A stretch of 64,000 nt of DNA. It comes from Polynucleobacter necessarius (GTDB lineage: Bacteria > Pseudomonadota > Gammaproteobacteria > Burkholderiales > Burkholderiaceae). This document shows, piece after piece, positions 1-8,226 of this stretch. The stretch is taken from assembly GCF_900095185.1 (NCBI RefSeq), contig NZ_LT606948.1:1-64000 (forward strand), read 5' to 3'. Both the position numbers and the translations under genes were made by a program. Under the pieces are notes generated by a model, which searched no databases, was not told the origin of the DNA, and saw nothing but the letters and a program-made list of their open reading frames with translations. Position 1 is the first letter of the stretch. Every line of letters begins with the position of its first letter.

Positions 1-537
1 CCCCCCCCACAAAAGCAGCCACTTCGCTTCTATTAGCTGTCATGGCCGATCTATATGAAACTGCAAGTGAATAGACGGGGACCCGCGCCATTACCGCCGC
101 TTCAAATAAATTAGGCTCAAAGGGTTTTACGCATTCTCCATTAGTAGAGGTCCCCTCAGGGAATATGCACACTGATTGGATTTGCAGCACCTTATTCACT
201 TCACTGGCAATTTACTTGTCATGACGATCGTTATCGCGCTTGATAAATACCGTACCCAGCTGTTTGGCCATCCACCCGAAAATAGGCCACCCCTCCACAT
301 CTGACTTGGCTACAAATCGAATCGGCCAATATGCATTAATCGCATGAATATCCATCCACGAAATATGGTTCGATGCCAGCAGAAAAGGACTGGCCGGCAA
401 TATTGCTTCATTCTGAAGTTGTAACTCAATGCCGAAAATCTGCAGCAATTGAATCGACCAATTCTGAATATGCTGAGATTTAGCTCTCTGACTTGCAAAT
501 GGGAATACGACGGTTTAGTTGATAGTTTATTGGTCAT
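1..537 (-). pseudogene. plsC: Broken PlsC-type 1-acylglycerol-3-phosphate acyltransferase, cut by window edge
   Basis: Remnant of a membrane acyltransferase that would add the second acyl chain to lysophosphatidate (or act as OlsA, the partner of OlsB in ornithine lipid synthesis). Seen: the catalytic NHxxxxD motif (NHISWMD), then FIKRD, then the acyl-acceptor motif FPEGTST. A TAA stop at 212-214 lies in frame between the FIKRD region and FPEGTS, so this is a nonsense mutation and not a frameshift. The N-terminal part reads in frame only back to about 500 (FPFASQRAKSQ) and meets another stop. The putative start ATG near 537 is in a different frame, so the N-terminal membrane segment is shifted or deleted. 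The C-terminus runs off the window. The broken olsB nearby would fit an ornithine-lipid pair lost together, but that is inference. Confidence 0.8.
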
Positions 538-640
538 ATTGGATAGCAATATAAATCAAGCTATTGAAAAGATAGCATCGTCATAAAACTGACTTGAAAC
601 TGTCATGCTGCTTACATACTCAGTAGGCTTATACGGTTTC

Positions 641-887
641 ATGATGCATTACAAAGCTATCTGGATTTCAGACGTACACCTAGGAACATCAGGGTGCCAG
701 GCAAACTACCTTCTCGATTTTCTAAAACACAATGAAGTCGCAACGTTTTATTTGGTTAGTGACATTATCGATGGCTGGTGAACTCAAAATCATTCATTGG
801 CCTCATATCAAGGGTAAGCCAATTAAATCAGCGCAAATTACGCATCAACCCCCGATCGAATCACTGATTAAAGAGGCCGCACTATAA
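641..887 (+). pseudogene. Remnant of LpxH-like metallophosphatase
   Basis: The first 46 codons read as the start of a calcineurin-type phosphoesterase of the UDP-2,3-diacylglucosamine diphosphatase kind: metal motif SDVHLGT, then LLDFLK, then DIIDGW. The usual GD of the second metal motif is SD here. Right after DGW comes a TGA. In another frame what looks like the family's C-terminus follows (GELKIIHWPHIKGK and on to a TAA at 885-887). About 250 nt remain of a gene that is normally about 800 nt, so the middle has been deleted. It lies directly upstream of the broken glycosyltransferase. A second intact lpxH elsewhere would be expected if lipid A is still made. Confidence 0.7.
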
Positions 888-892
888 AAATC

Positions 893-1909
893 ATGATCAT
901 TACTGATGCATGGGATCCACAAGTCAATGGAGTGGTCCGCACGATCAAACAAACCCGCGCTGAGTTAGTTGCTATGGGCCACGAAGTAGACATGATTACA
1001 CGCCTAACGGCTTTCAATCCATCCCATGCCCCACCTATCCTGATATCGCTCTTTCCAGGCAAAGAAGTGGCACACCGAATTAAAGAGTTTGCTCCTGATG
1101 CAAATCCATATTGCTACCGAAGGTCCCCTAGGCTTATCTGCTCGTGCATATGCTGTTAAGAATCGCCTACCCTTCTCGACTGCTTATCACACCCGCTTTC
1201 CAGAGTATGTCAAAGCGCGCACTGGCATCCCCCTTGCGGTTACCTACGCATTTATTTGTTGGTTTCATGGCCCATCAATGGCTGTGATGGCGCCAACCAT
1301 TGTTGTTAAAAATGACTTAGAAAAGTATGGCTTCACAAATGTAGTGCTTTGGTCAAGAGGAGTCGATCTAGACATATTTAAGGTACAAGAATCAAAAGCA
1401 TTGAACACTGCTCATCCAATCTTTTTATATGTAGGCCGCGTTACTGTGGAGAAAAACATTAATGCATTTTTAGAAAAAAATTTACCAGGATCACAGTGGG
1501 TAGTTGGAGATGGTCCAGCACTTGCAGGCATTAAAGAAAAATATCCAGAAGTAAATTATTTAGGAGTACTTCAACAGCATGAGTTAGCAAAAGTTTATGC
1601 TGCGGCAGATGTTTTTGTATTCCCGAGCAAGATAGATACTTTTGGCCTTGTACTACTCGAAGCAATAGCCTACGGCACGCCAGTAGCAGCCTATCCACAG
1701 TAACGGGACCGATTGATGTTCTTGGCAACTCCAATGCTGGCGCAATGAATGAAGACTTACGTGAAGCCTGCATACAGGCATTAAAGATTCCCCGTGAAGT
1801 AGCCCGCGCCCATGCAGAGCAGCTCTCCTGGAGGGCAGCCTCAGAACAGTTTGCCAATCATCTCAAACCCGTTCCAACAACAGAAGTGCGTGTCACCGCA
1901 CTCGCCTAA
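893..1909 (+). pseudogene. Broken family 4 glycosyltransferase (group 1)
   Basis: Remnant of a GT-B glycosyltransferase, the kind that adds sugars (often mannose) to a lipid or polysaccharide. The N-terminal part (ITDAWDPQVNGVVRTI) is typical. One extra A near 1103 shifts the frame; the sequence resumes as HIATEGPLGLSARAYA, and the nucleotide-sugar domain follows (FLYVGRVTVEKN, FVFPSKIDTFGLVLLEA). A second shift near 1695 moves PVTGPIDVLG and the C-terminus to a third frame, ending at TAA 1907-1909. All domains remain recognisable, so the lesions look recent. It sits between the LpxH-like remnant and dgkA, probably in one former operon. Confidence 0.88.
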
Positions 1910-1920
1910 GAGCGGCTACG

Positions 1921-2319
1921 ATGAATTCCCCTTATCACATAAACCAAAATCCCCATCAAGGTAATCGTGGCCTTGCAAGAGCATGGCATGCGGCCAAAAT
2001 TTCTTGGTGCGGGTTGGTTTATGCTTTTCAGCAAGAGAGCGCTTTTAGACAAGAGCTCACACTCTTTGTGCTGTTAGCGCCAATCGCGGCCGTACTTCCA
2101 ATCACCTTGTTTGAAAAAGCATTACTCGTTTCATCGCTAATGATGGTTCTGGTTATCGAGCTTCTGAACTCTAGCGTGGAAGCTGCAATCGATCGCATCT
2201 CTTTTGATCATCATGATCTTTCAAAGCGTACCAAGGATCTTGGTAGTGCCGCTGTCGTGCTCGCTCTTTTGGTAGCCGCCCTTGTTTGGGCTGCTGTTTG
2301 TATTCCTTTGATTCTATAA
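1921..2319 (+). CDS. dgkA: Diacylglycerol kinase DgkA
   Basis: Small integral membrane kinase that phosphorylates diacylglycerol to phosphatidate, recycling diacylglycerol made during periplasmic glucan or lipid modification. The 132 residues match the usual length of about 120-130. Seen: FRQE at about 42-45, the catalytic signature with E80 and E87 (ELLNSSVEAAIDR), then LSKRTKDLGSAAV, and three hydrophobic segments (about 47-63, 65-82 and 108-130). It is intact although the genes before it in the same direction are broken. It starts 11 nt after the glycosyltransferase stop, so it was probably cotranscribed with it and now depends on whatever promoter survives upstream. Confidence 0.93.
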   Translation: MNSPYHINQNPHQGNRGLARAWHAAKISWCGLVYAFQQESAFRQELTLFVLLAPIAAVLPITLFEKALLVSSLMMVLVIELLNSSVEAAIDRISFDHHDLSKRTKDLGSAAVVLALLVAALVWAAVCIPLIL

Positions 2320-2358
2320 GCGTCACATTCTTAATTTCATCACCAACAAAGGCTAGCC

Positions 2359-2526
2359 ATGTCTGAAATCCCAAACCTAATCGGCTCATTTGAAATCTTT
2401 ACACCCAAAAAAATTAAATGGCTAAAAAACCAAGCCAAATGCCTTTCAAAAACTTTCCAAAAAGTTGGCAAAGAAATGAGCCAAAAAACTATTCGGCAAA
2501 AAATTTGTTACCAAAACAAGAGCTGA
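2359..2526 (+). CDS. Unrecognised small lysine-rich ORF
   Basis: A 55-codon open frame in the gap between dgkA and olsB, beginning MSEIPNLIGSFEIFTPKK and rich in lysine and glutamine. I do not recognise a family. No signal peptide or membrane segment is evident. It could be a genuine small protein, the displaced N-terminus of a decayed gene, or a chance frame in an A-rich spacer; the strong lysine bias simply reflects runs of AAA/AAG. The start has no clear ribosome binding site. Confidence 0.25.
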   Translation: MSEIPNLIGSFEIFTPKKIKWLKNQAKCLSKTFQKVGKEMSQKTIRQKICYQNKS

Positions 2527-2540
2527 ATTAAGGGAAGCGG

Positions 2541-3264
2541 ATGTTATCCCAAGCGCTCAAATTGCTAAACCCAAAAAAACCGGCTTTCGAAATTGTTTGG
2601 GCAAGCACTCCGAGTGAAGTCAAAGAAACGCAGAAACTACGCTACAAAGTATTTGCCGAAGAAATGGGAGCAAACTTGCGTCGTAACGTAGAAGGTCTTG
2701 ATGTGGATGAATTTGACTCTTATTACGCCCATTTGCTGATTCGTGATCAGGATAGCTTCAAGGTAGTAGGCACCTATCGTGTCTTACCACCTCATAAGGC
2801 TCTTGCAATCGGTCGACTCTACTCAGATTCTGAATTTGACCTCTCTCGTATTGATTATCTTTGCCCGAAATTGGTAGATCTCGGCAGATCATGTGTCCAT
2901 CAAGACTACCGCTCTGGCGCCGTCATATATGCAAAAGAATGGTTATGAAATTATGTTGGGATGCACCAGCATTCCGATGGCTGACGGTAGTCACTTTGCT
3001 GCAAGTCTGTATAACTCTTTAGGAAATGATCAAATGGCGCCGACCGAGTTCCATGCTTTCCCGCACTTACCATTGCCACTCGATAAATTAAATGGCGGCT
3101 TAGAGGTGCAACCCCCACCATTGATCAAAGGCTGCCTAAAGCTAGGCGCAAAAATTTGTAGCGCTCCAGCCTGGAATCCTGATTTCAACACAGCTGACTT
3201 ATTAACAATGTTGCGCTTGTCAAAAATCAATCCACGCTATGCCAAGCATTTCTTAGGGCTGTAG
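2541..3264 (+). pseudogene. olsB: Broken OlsB-type acyltransferase (ornithine lipid synthesis)
   Basis: Remnant of the GNAT-fold N-acyltransferase that links a 3-hydroxyacyl chain to ornithine. The first 128 codons are typical (LRYKVFAEEMGA, VVGTYRVLPP, LVDLGRSCVHQDYRSGAVI). Around 2925-2937 the frame changes and roughly ten residues expected after GAVI are missing; the protein resumes as QKNGYEIMLGCTSIPM and runs to the usual C-terminus (APAWNPDFNTADLL, NPRYAKHFLGL). So one short deletion that is not a multiple of three destroyed it. The start codon is preceded by AAGGGAAG, a good ribosome binding site. A terminator follows. Confidence 0.85.
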
Positions 3265-3281
3265 CTTCTCTAGCGTCATTG

Positions 3282-3313
3282 AAAAAGCCACCTTAAGCGA
3301 GGTGGCTTTTTTA
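3282..3313. terminator. Bidirectional rho-independent terminator
   Basis: Inverted repeat AAGCCACCT / AGGTGGCTT with a six-base loop, flanked by an A run on one side and a T run on the other, between the convergent olsB remnant and the exopolyphosphatase gene. It can serve both strands. Confidence 0.88.
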
Positions 3314-3345
3314 TTGTTACTCTTATTTGTTTTTCTCCATCTTAC

Positions 3346-4944
3346 CTACTTAAAACTCACTTGATAAGTTCGACCCACTCTATCCCATTCGGCAGCTTCC
3401 TTAAGCAGGCTAAATTCGGTTAGCGGGTGTTCTGCAACCCACTTCCTGGGAAGACTCACGAGATAGGATCCATCGTGCTCCGAGACCTTAACCTTAGGAA
3501 AGCTGGTATCATTTCGTCCACAACATAGCACCTGCGCTAAACGCAAGCAAAACAGCATGCGCCAGTCTTGGAAGTTAGGATTATTTGTTAACTTACCCAG
3601 CTTACCGGTATGCCCAATTAACAGCGCTGCAAGCCTTGCTTGGTCATTCTTAGAGAAGCCTGGCATATCCGCATTACCTGCAATGTAAGCAGAGTGTTTG
3701 TGATAACCGTTATGCGATATCGACAAGCCGATCTCATGTAAATTGGCAGCCCATTGCAGTAGCGCGACATTATCCGCCCTGCTCTCACCTTCCGGCTTAG
3801 GTAGTTGCTGCAAAAAATTGGTAGCCAATTGTCCAACTCGACTAGCCTGATCTCGATCGACAGAATAGCGCTGCATGAATTGCCCTACAGTCACGTAGCG
3901 CATGTCATGGTGCTGTGAACGTCCTAGTAAGTCATAGAGAACACCGCTCCGCAAAGCAGCATCAGTCACTTCCATCGCTTCGATACCCAGCTCATCGAAT
4001 GCAGCGAGCATAATCGCTAAACCACCTGGCCATACTGAGCGACGATCATCCTTTAAGCCGATTAGATCAACTTGGTTGACATGCTCATGCTTGAGAAGAT
4101 GTTTTTTGAGGTTTTTTAAACCCTCATGCGTAATCAAGCCACTTCCGCCATGCACGCGGCCCATGGTCAAGCTATCACCGTGATTGTTGAAATGGTTGTT
4201 TCCAATTAATTCCGCTAATGCTCTAGCGGTTCCAGATGAACCAATGACTTGATTCCAGCCACTTTTCAAATAGCCCCCTGAAATCACCTGGATTTCACGG
4301 CGCGCTGCTAACTCGGCGTCTTTGAAAGCATGGGCATCAATATTGCCTTTAGGAAAAAAACGTAGACTATGGGATACACAGCCAATGTAGAGACTTTCCA
4401 TCAGCTTTGGCTCATACCCTTTGCCAATAATGAACTCGGTTGATCCCCCGCCGATATCAATCACTAATCGATTACCGTGCACAGCCGGCACTTCATGCGC
4501 CGCCCCAATATAAATGAGGCGCGCCTCCTCTACACCTGCAATAACCTCGATTGGAAAACCCAGAGCCTCTTCTGCATCTTTCACAAATTGCGAGGCATTT
4601 TTTGCGACACGCAAGGTATTGGTGGCAACGGCCCTAACATTAGCAGGATCAAACTCACGAATACGCTCACCAAAACGTCTTATAGCGACAAGCCCTCGCT
4701 GATAGGCATCATTCCCCAGAAGCTTATTCTCGGTTAAGCCAGCCGCTAGACGTACAGTCTCACGCAAGGTATCAATCGGGCGGAGTTGGGTTCCAGAAGG
4801 TGTATTAACAGCCTGAGCTACAAGCATTCGAAAACTATTGGACCCGAGATCGACAGCAGCGGCCACGAGGTCTGCCGAATTTGCTGAAGGATCTAACGGA
4901 TTACTGGCCAAAATGTTTCCCAAAAAAATGGAATGCTGCGTCAA
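3346..4944 (-). CDS. ppx: Exopolyphosphatase (Ppx/GppA family)
   Basis: Cytoplasmic enzyme that removes terminal phosphate from long-chain polyphosphate (Ppx) or hydrolyses pppGpp (GppA); the two cannot be told apart here. The 532 residues include the ASKHA-fold start with DLGSNSFRML at about 32-41, the second phosphate-binding loop VIDIGGGSTEF and GSSGTARAL, followed by the C-terminal HD-like region (LHEIGLSISHNGYHKHSAY). It is full length and uninterrupted. It stands alone on this strand, convergent with olsB and sharing its terminator. Together with the nearby pst-pho operon it fits phosphate reserve management. Confidence 0.92.
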   Translation of the reverse strand: MTQHSIFLGNILASNPLDPSANSADLVAAAVDLGSNSFRMLVAQAVNTPSGTQLRPIDTLRETVRLAAGLTENKLLGNDAYQRGLVAIRRFGERIREFDPANVRAVATNTLRVAKNASQFVKDAEEALGFPIEVIAGVEEARLIYIGAAHEVPAVHGNRLVIDIGGGSTEFIIGKGYEPKLMESLYIGCVSHSLRFFPKGNIDAHAFKDAELAARREIQVISGGYLKSGWNQVIGSSGTARALAELIGNNHFNNHGDSLTMGRVHGGSGLITHEGLKNLKKHLLKHEHVNQVDLIGLKDDRRSVWPGGLAIMLAAFDELGIEAMEVTDAALRSGVLYDLLGRSQHHDMRYVTVGQFMQRYSVDRDQASRVGQLATNFLQQLPKPEGESRADNVALLQWAANLHEIGLSISHNGYHKHSAYIAGNADMPGFSKNDQARLAALLIGHTGKLGKLTNNPNFQDWRMLFCLRLAQVLCCGRNDTSFPKVKVSEHDGSYLVSLPRKWVAEHPLTEFSLLKEAAEWDRVGRTYQVSFK

Positions 4945-5025
4945 TTGTGTCTATTTTATGAAAAAACCATGACACATTGATGAAAAACGCAGTCAGCCTT
5001 TACGGCTGGGATGATTAGGCTCAAT

Positions 5026-5243
5026 CTAGGCGGCTAAATTTTGCTCAGAGCTTGAACAATCACGATTTCCAAAACTACACAAAATACAGCAATCACCTGA
5101 CTTGGGCTTCAGAATCGCACTACAAGAACGGCAACGGTATAGATGAGGAGGGATGTACAGCGCTCCACTTGAATAGACTCCGTAGCATGGCAATATGGAC
5201 CAGTTAGGATGGATTCACAATCTTGGATAGTTGTATTCAACAT
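5026..5243 (-). pseudogene. Broken GDCCVxC-domain small cysteine-rich protein
   Basis: A short gene too decayed to give a single open frame. It starts at ATG 5243 (MLNTTIQ), shows a damaged first zinc-type motif GPYCHATE where CPxC is expected (first Cys replaced by Gly), then shifts frame near 5150 to YRCRSCSAILKPKSGDCCIL and CSFGNRDC, ending at TAG 5026-5028. The GDCC-x-x-C block is the hallmark of the family annotated as GDCCVxC domain-containing (seleno)protein, common in Burkholderiales and of unknown function. Lesions seen: one Cys lost and one frameshift. Confidence 0.7.
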
Positions 5244-5294
5244 CTTATAATGAAGCAAGATTATTGCAATATTGTGTCAATAGTTTTGATAAGT

Positions 5295-5893
5295 CTAGTC
5301 TGTAGCACTAGGACTCCAGAATGCTGGTATAATAAAATCTTGATTGGTTATTTTTTCAATTAATCGATCCATCTCATCGCCGTCAACTGCGGAAGTGGTC
5401 AATACCGCCTGCATTTCCACATCATCAGAACCAAACTGATGAACCTCAATATCCTGAGTCTGGAACCCTGCTGCTTCTAAAGTCTGAATAAATTGCTTCA
5501 ATGCATGCGTTTGAGCGTGCTTCGATGTAATGATGTATACTGAATTAGTAACTTCAACCGCATCCGTATCCAAAGGTTGTTTTTTAATAAAGCTAACTAT
5601 TGGCCGCAATCATAAAGATCGTCGCAAGCGCTGCTTCTAGAATTAAATCAGCGCCTGCAACTGCACCAGATGTCCACAGGGTTGCAGCGGTATTAATACC
5701 TCTGACATTGCCCTCCTCTCGCATCATCACACCAGCGCCCAAAAATTCAACCCCGGACACTACATAAGCCATGACATGTACTGCACCCTCATGGCCAGTG
5801 AGGCGATTTGCAGCATCTACAAATATTGTCGCACCCAAGGCTAATTACTGAATCTGTTAGCGATCCATAGTTAATATTGTTGATAAATTCCAT
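5295..5893 (-). pseudogene. Broken MgtC/SapB family membrane protein, first copy
   Basis: Remnant of an MgtC-type inner membrane protein, linked in other bacteria to survival at low magnesium. The start is visible at ATG 5893 (MEFINNINYGSLTDSVIS); then about 35-40 residues including the first membrane helices are missing. The reading resumes LGATIFVDAANRLTGHEG and FLGAGVMMREEGNVRGIN. A further shift with a small deletion near 5600 leads to the soluble C-terminal domain (RPIVSFIKKQPLDTD to the stop at 5295). It has at least two lesions. A second, independently broken MgtC copy lies at 7763-8226. Confidence 0.85.
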
Positions 5894-5898
5894 AAAGC

Positions 5899-6535
5899 TA
5901 TTTTGCTCCAAGCCCTACAGACTTCACCATCACTTTAAATACTTCAGTGTTGTCCATAAAACCTTTGCATTTCTCTGAGAATGGCCCCATGGCATTCAAG
6001 ACAGCGTCATCCAACTTTGGATGCCTAGTCTCGTAATGATCAAGGTAGTTTCCGTAAAAGAATGCAAGGCGCTTTGAGACATCAATTTCATTCGGATAGC
6101 CCTTAGCTGCCTTTTGGGATAATTTGGGTAACCCGCTGCAGCGTAGACGCCCCCTTTTTCACACAAGGGTCCTGGTGAACCACCCCACCAATCGAGCCAC
6201 TATGGGTGTGGTCTGGCGTAACGATGATTAGAGTATCCGGATGTTTTTTGGCAAAGTCTTTTGCGATTTGCACTGCATTACTCAACATAATGGTGTCAAA
6301 CGCAGCACGCTCCCAATCTAGTGAAGGATTAAATTTATCAATTAACGCTGCCTCTACCATCAAGAAAAATCCATAGGGATTTCTGGAAAGCATATCTAGG
6401 GCAGATTGCGTCATCTCGGTAAGGTCAGGTTGATTGGGATACTGCTCTACCGTATTCTTTTTTAGATAAAGACGATCCAATGATCCATCCATATTGTCAG
6501 GATGAAAAACCCCAAATAGCTTTTTGGGTCAAATT
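5899..6535 (-). pseudogene. C-terminal remnant of alkaline phosphatase
   Basis: Only the last 200 or so residues remain of a PhoA-type alkaline phosphatase of about 500 residues. The zinc-site region DHTHSGSIGGV, preceded by FFLMVEAALIDKFNPSLDWERAAFDTI in several pieces, is clear. A frame change near 6110 leads to AAKGYPNEIDV and the C-terminus ending at TAG 5899-5901. The N-terminus with the catalytic serine is gone; the sequence loses homology near 6535 (GFFHPDNMDGS). Loss of this periplasmic phosphatase contrasts with the intact phosphate uptake operon 2 kb away. Confidence 0.8.
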
Positions 6536-6597
6536 AGACTATCTACCAAAAACATGACAAACCCATGACTACCGCTTAAAGCTTAATGGACTGAGTC

Positions 6598-7745
6598 TTA
6601 GCTCTTGGCGGGGCCGTAAGTCTGCCACTTTTCACGGCCTCCTGCTCGTTTTGCTTTGCGCGCATGCCCAAGGGCAAGAGCCCAACCAAATAGCTTTGAA
6701 TAATCTGTAAAGTTTTTAAGGGAAACTCCGCCAGGACCAATTGGAATTCCACCCTTCATATCGCGTAATTGGCGCATGTAAAAACCTTCACTTCGATCGC
6801 TATCAAATTGCATAGAGCCAAAGTTCAAAAAGATATCTGGTGTGCCCTGCAATAATCTTTGACCAGCAACTACGCGATGACCCATATCACGGTAAACCGA
6901 TTTACCTCAATAAGGACTCAACACTGATCTTTGAGCTTCTTGATATTGCAAAAAGAGAGAGGCACTCTCGCTATCTCCCTCAAAATACAGCACTAACTAC
7001 CTTGCAGGCATAGTCTTTAAGGCTGTAGCGCTCAAATAGAATTTGGCGATCTAACAGCAAAGTACTGGAATAGTTTAATAAAGCCTTATCAATGAGAGTC
7101 TCTAGGGGCACTCCATCAGCGTTTTTTTGAAATGCTCAATCAAGGGAGGCTTATTAATGATTTTTCTATGCTTACCAACTAAAGTAGTCAGCGTCTGCAA
7201 TACCTGAATATTGCTTTGACCTTTTATATCTTTGAAATATGCGTCAATCTGCTTTTGATGCTCTTTACAAAAATTTTTGCGAATATCGGATTCACTAATA
7301 AATTGCTGAGCTAGATCGAGGTACGGCATTTTGGCATATTGCAGCATGCGCTTTTGATATTCAGCACAAATACGCATCACTATTTTTTGACTTAAGGACT
7401 TGTTACCACCATTACTTTCGCAAGCTATTACAACACTTGCTAGTAGGCGCTTGAGATCCCACTCCAAACTACCAGATAAGGTTTCATCAAAATCATTAAT
7501 CCCAAATACCAATCGGTGTTCAGCTGTGCCAAATAATCCGAAGTTCGAAACATGCATATCCCCAAATAACTGAACGGTGATATCAGTAGTAGGCTGATAC
7601 GCTAAATCTTGCGCCATGATTGCAGCGCCTCCACGATAAAACGCAAAGGGAGACTGCAGCATCCGTTCATAACGAATGGGAATAAGAGATTTAATACGCG
7701 CTCTTCCAAAATATGTATCGGGTCTATACGATTTTTTGGGGCTTC
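6598..7745 (-). pseudogene. Broken DUF2252 protein
   Basis: Remnant of a DUF2252 protein, a kinase-like family of unknown function. The longest open part (7102-7662) holds SPFAFYRGGAAIMAQDL, QLFGDMHVSNFGLF and INDFDETLSGSLEWDLKRL, all family hallmarks. Upstream, RIDPIHILEE is out of frame with it. Downstream, fragments FERYSLKDYACKVV, LFLQYQEAQRSVLSPY and then GHRVVAGQRLLQGTPDIF through YMRQLRDMKGG continue in shifted frames with in-frame stops and a small deletion near 7000. The extreme N-terminus is cut at about 7745, where a second MgtC gene begins abruptly on the other strand. Confidence 0.85.
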
Positions 7746-7762
7746 ATAAACTCCCTGCTGAG

Positions 7763-8226
7763 CAATGGTTATCCGAGTGCTACAAGGCCTTATTACAGGG
7801 CTCGGTTTTTTGGGTGCTGCTGGTGTCATTATTCGAGAACAAAGATCCAAAAGGGTTTATGAATTCACCGCGGCAGCCAGTCTTTGGGCCTGCGCCCTCA
7901 TCGGTGCAGCTTTTGGGGCTGGTAAATTTGCTCTCGGAGGCTTATCTTTGGCGGCTATTGGCTTAGTGGATTTGAAAAGTCTGCCACACGATGATCTAAA
8001 CGAGCTTTTCGAAGAAATTAAGGTCTGGTGCCTTTATGCCAATGGCAAGACTGAAAAGCTACCAAACGAAGAAAAAGAAGAAGAAAGACTAAGCAGGATG
8101 CGTTATTGGGATGAGGCGCTCCTTAGGGAAGCGCAACATAAAAGTACTCCCCCTGCCTGGAGTGCTTTCAATAATCAATTGAGCCTGATGTCGACTGGCA
8201 ATATGTTTCACAATAGCCAAACCTAA
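7763..8226 (+). pseudogene. 5'-truncated MgtC/SapB family gene, second copy
   Basis: Open frame beginning inside the MgtC membrane domain (VIRVLQGLITGLGFLGAAGV) and continuing FTAAASLWACALIGAAFGAG. The first half of the transmembrane domain is absent. The conserved FLGAGV block reads FLGAAGV, one extra alanine that could be a three-base duplication in GCTGCT. The C-terminal charged tail runs into the 3' end of phoR on the opposite strand, overlapping it by 138 nt, so the native stop may have been lost. There is no plausible start or promoter, because the 5' side is fused to the truncated DUF2252 gene. Confidence 0.75.

Noticed and set aside
1..8. Run of eight C at the window start as a phase-variable tract
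   Set aside because: It lies within a pseudogene at the window edge and may equally be an end artefact; nothing supports a switch.
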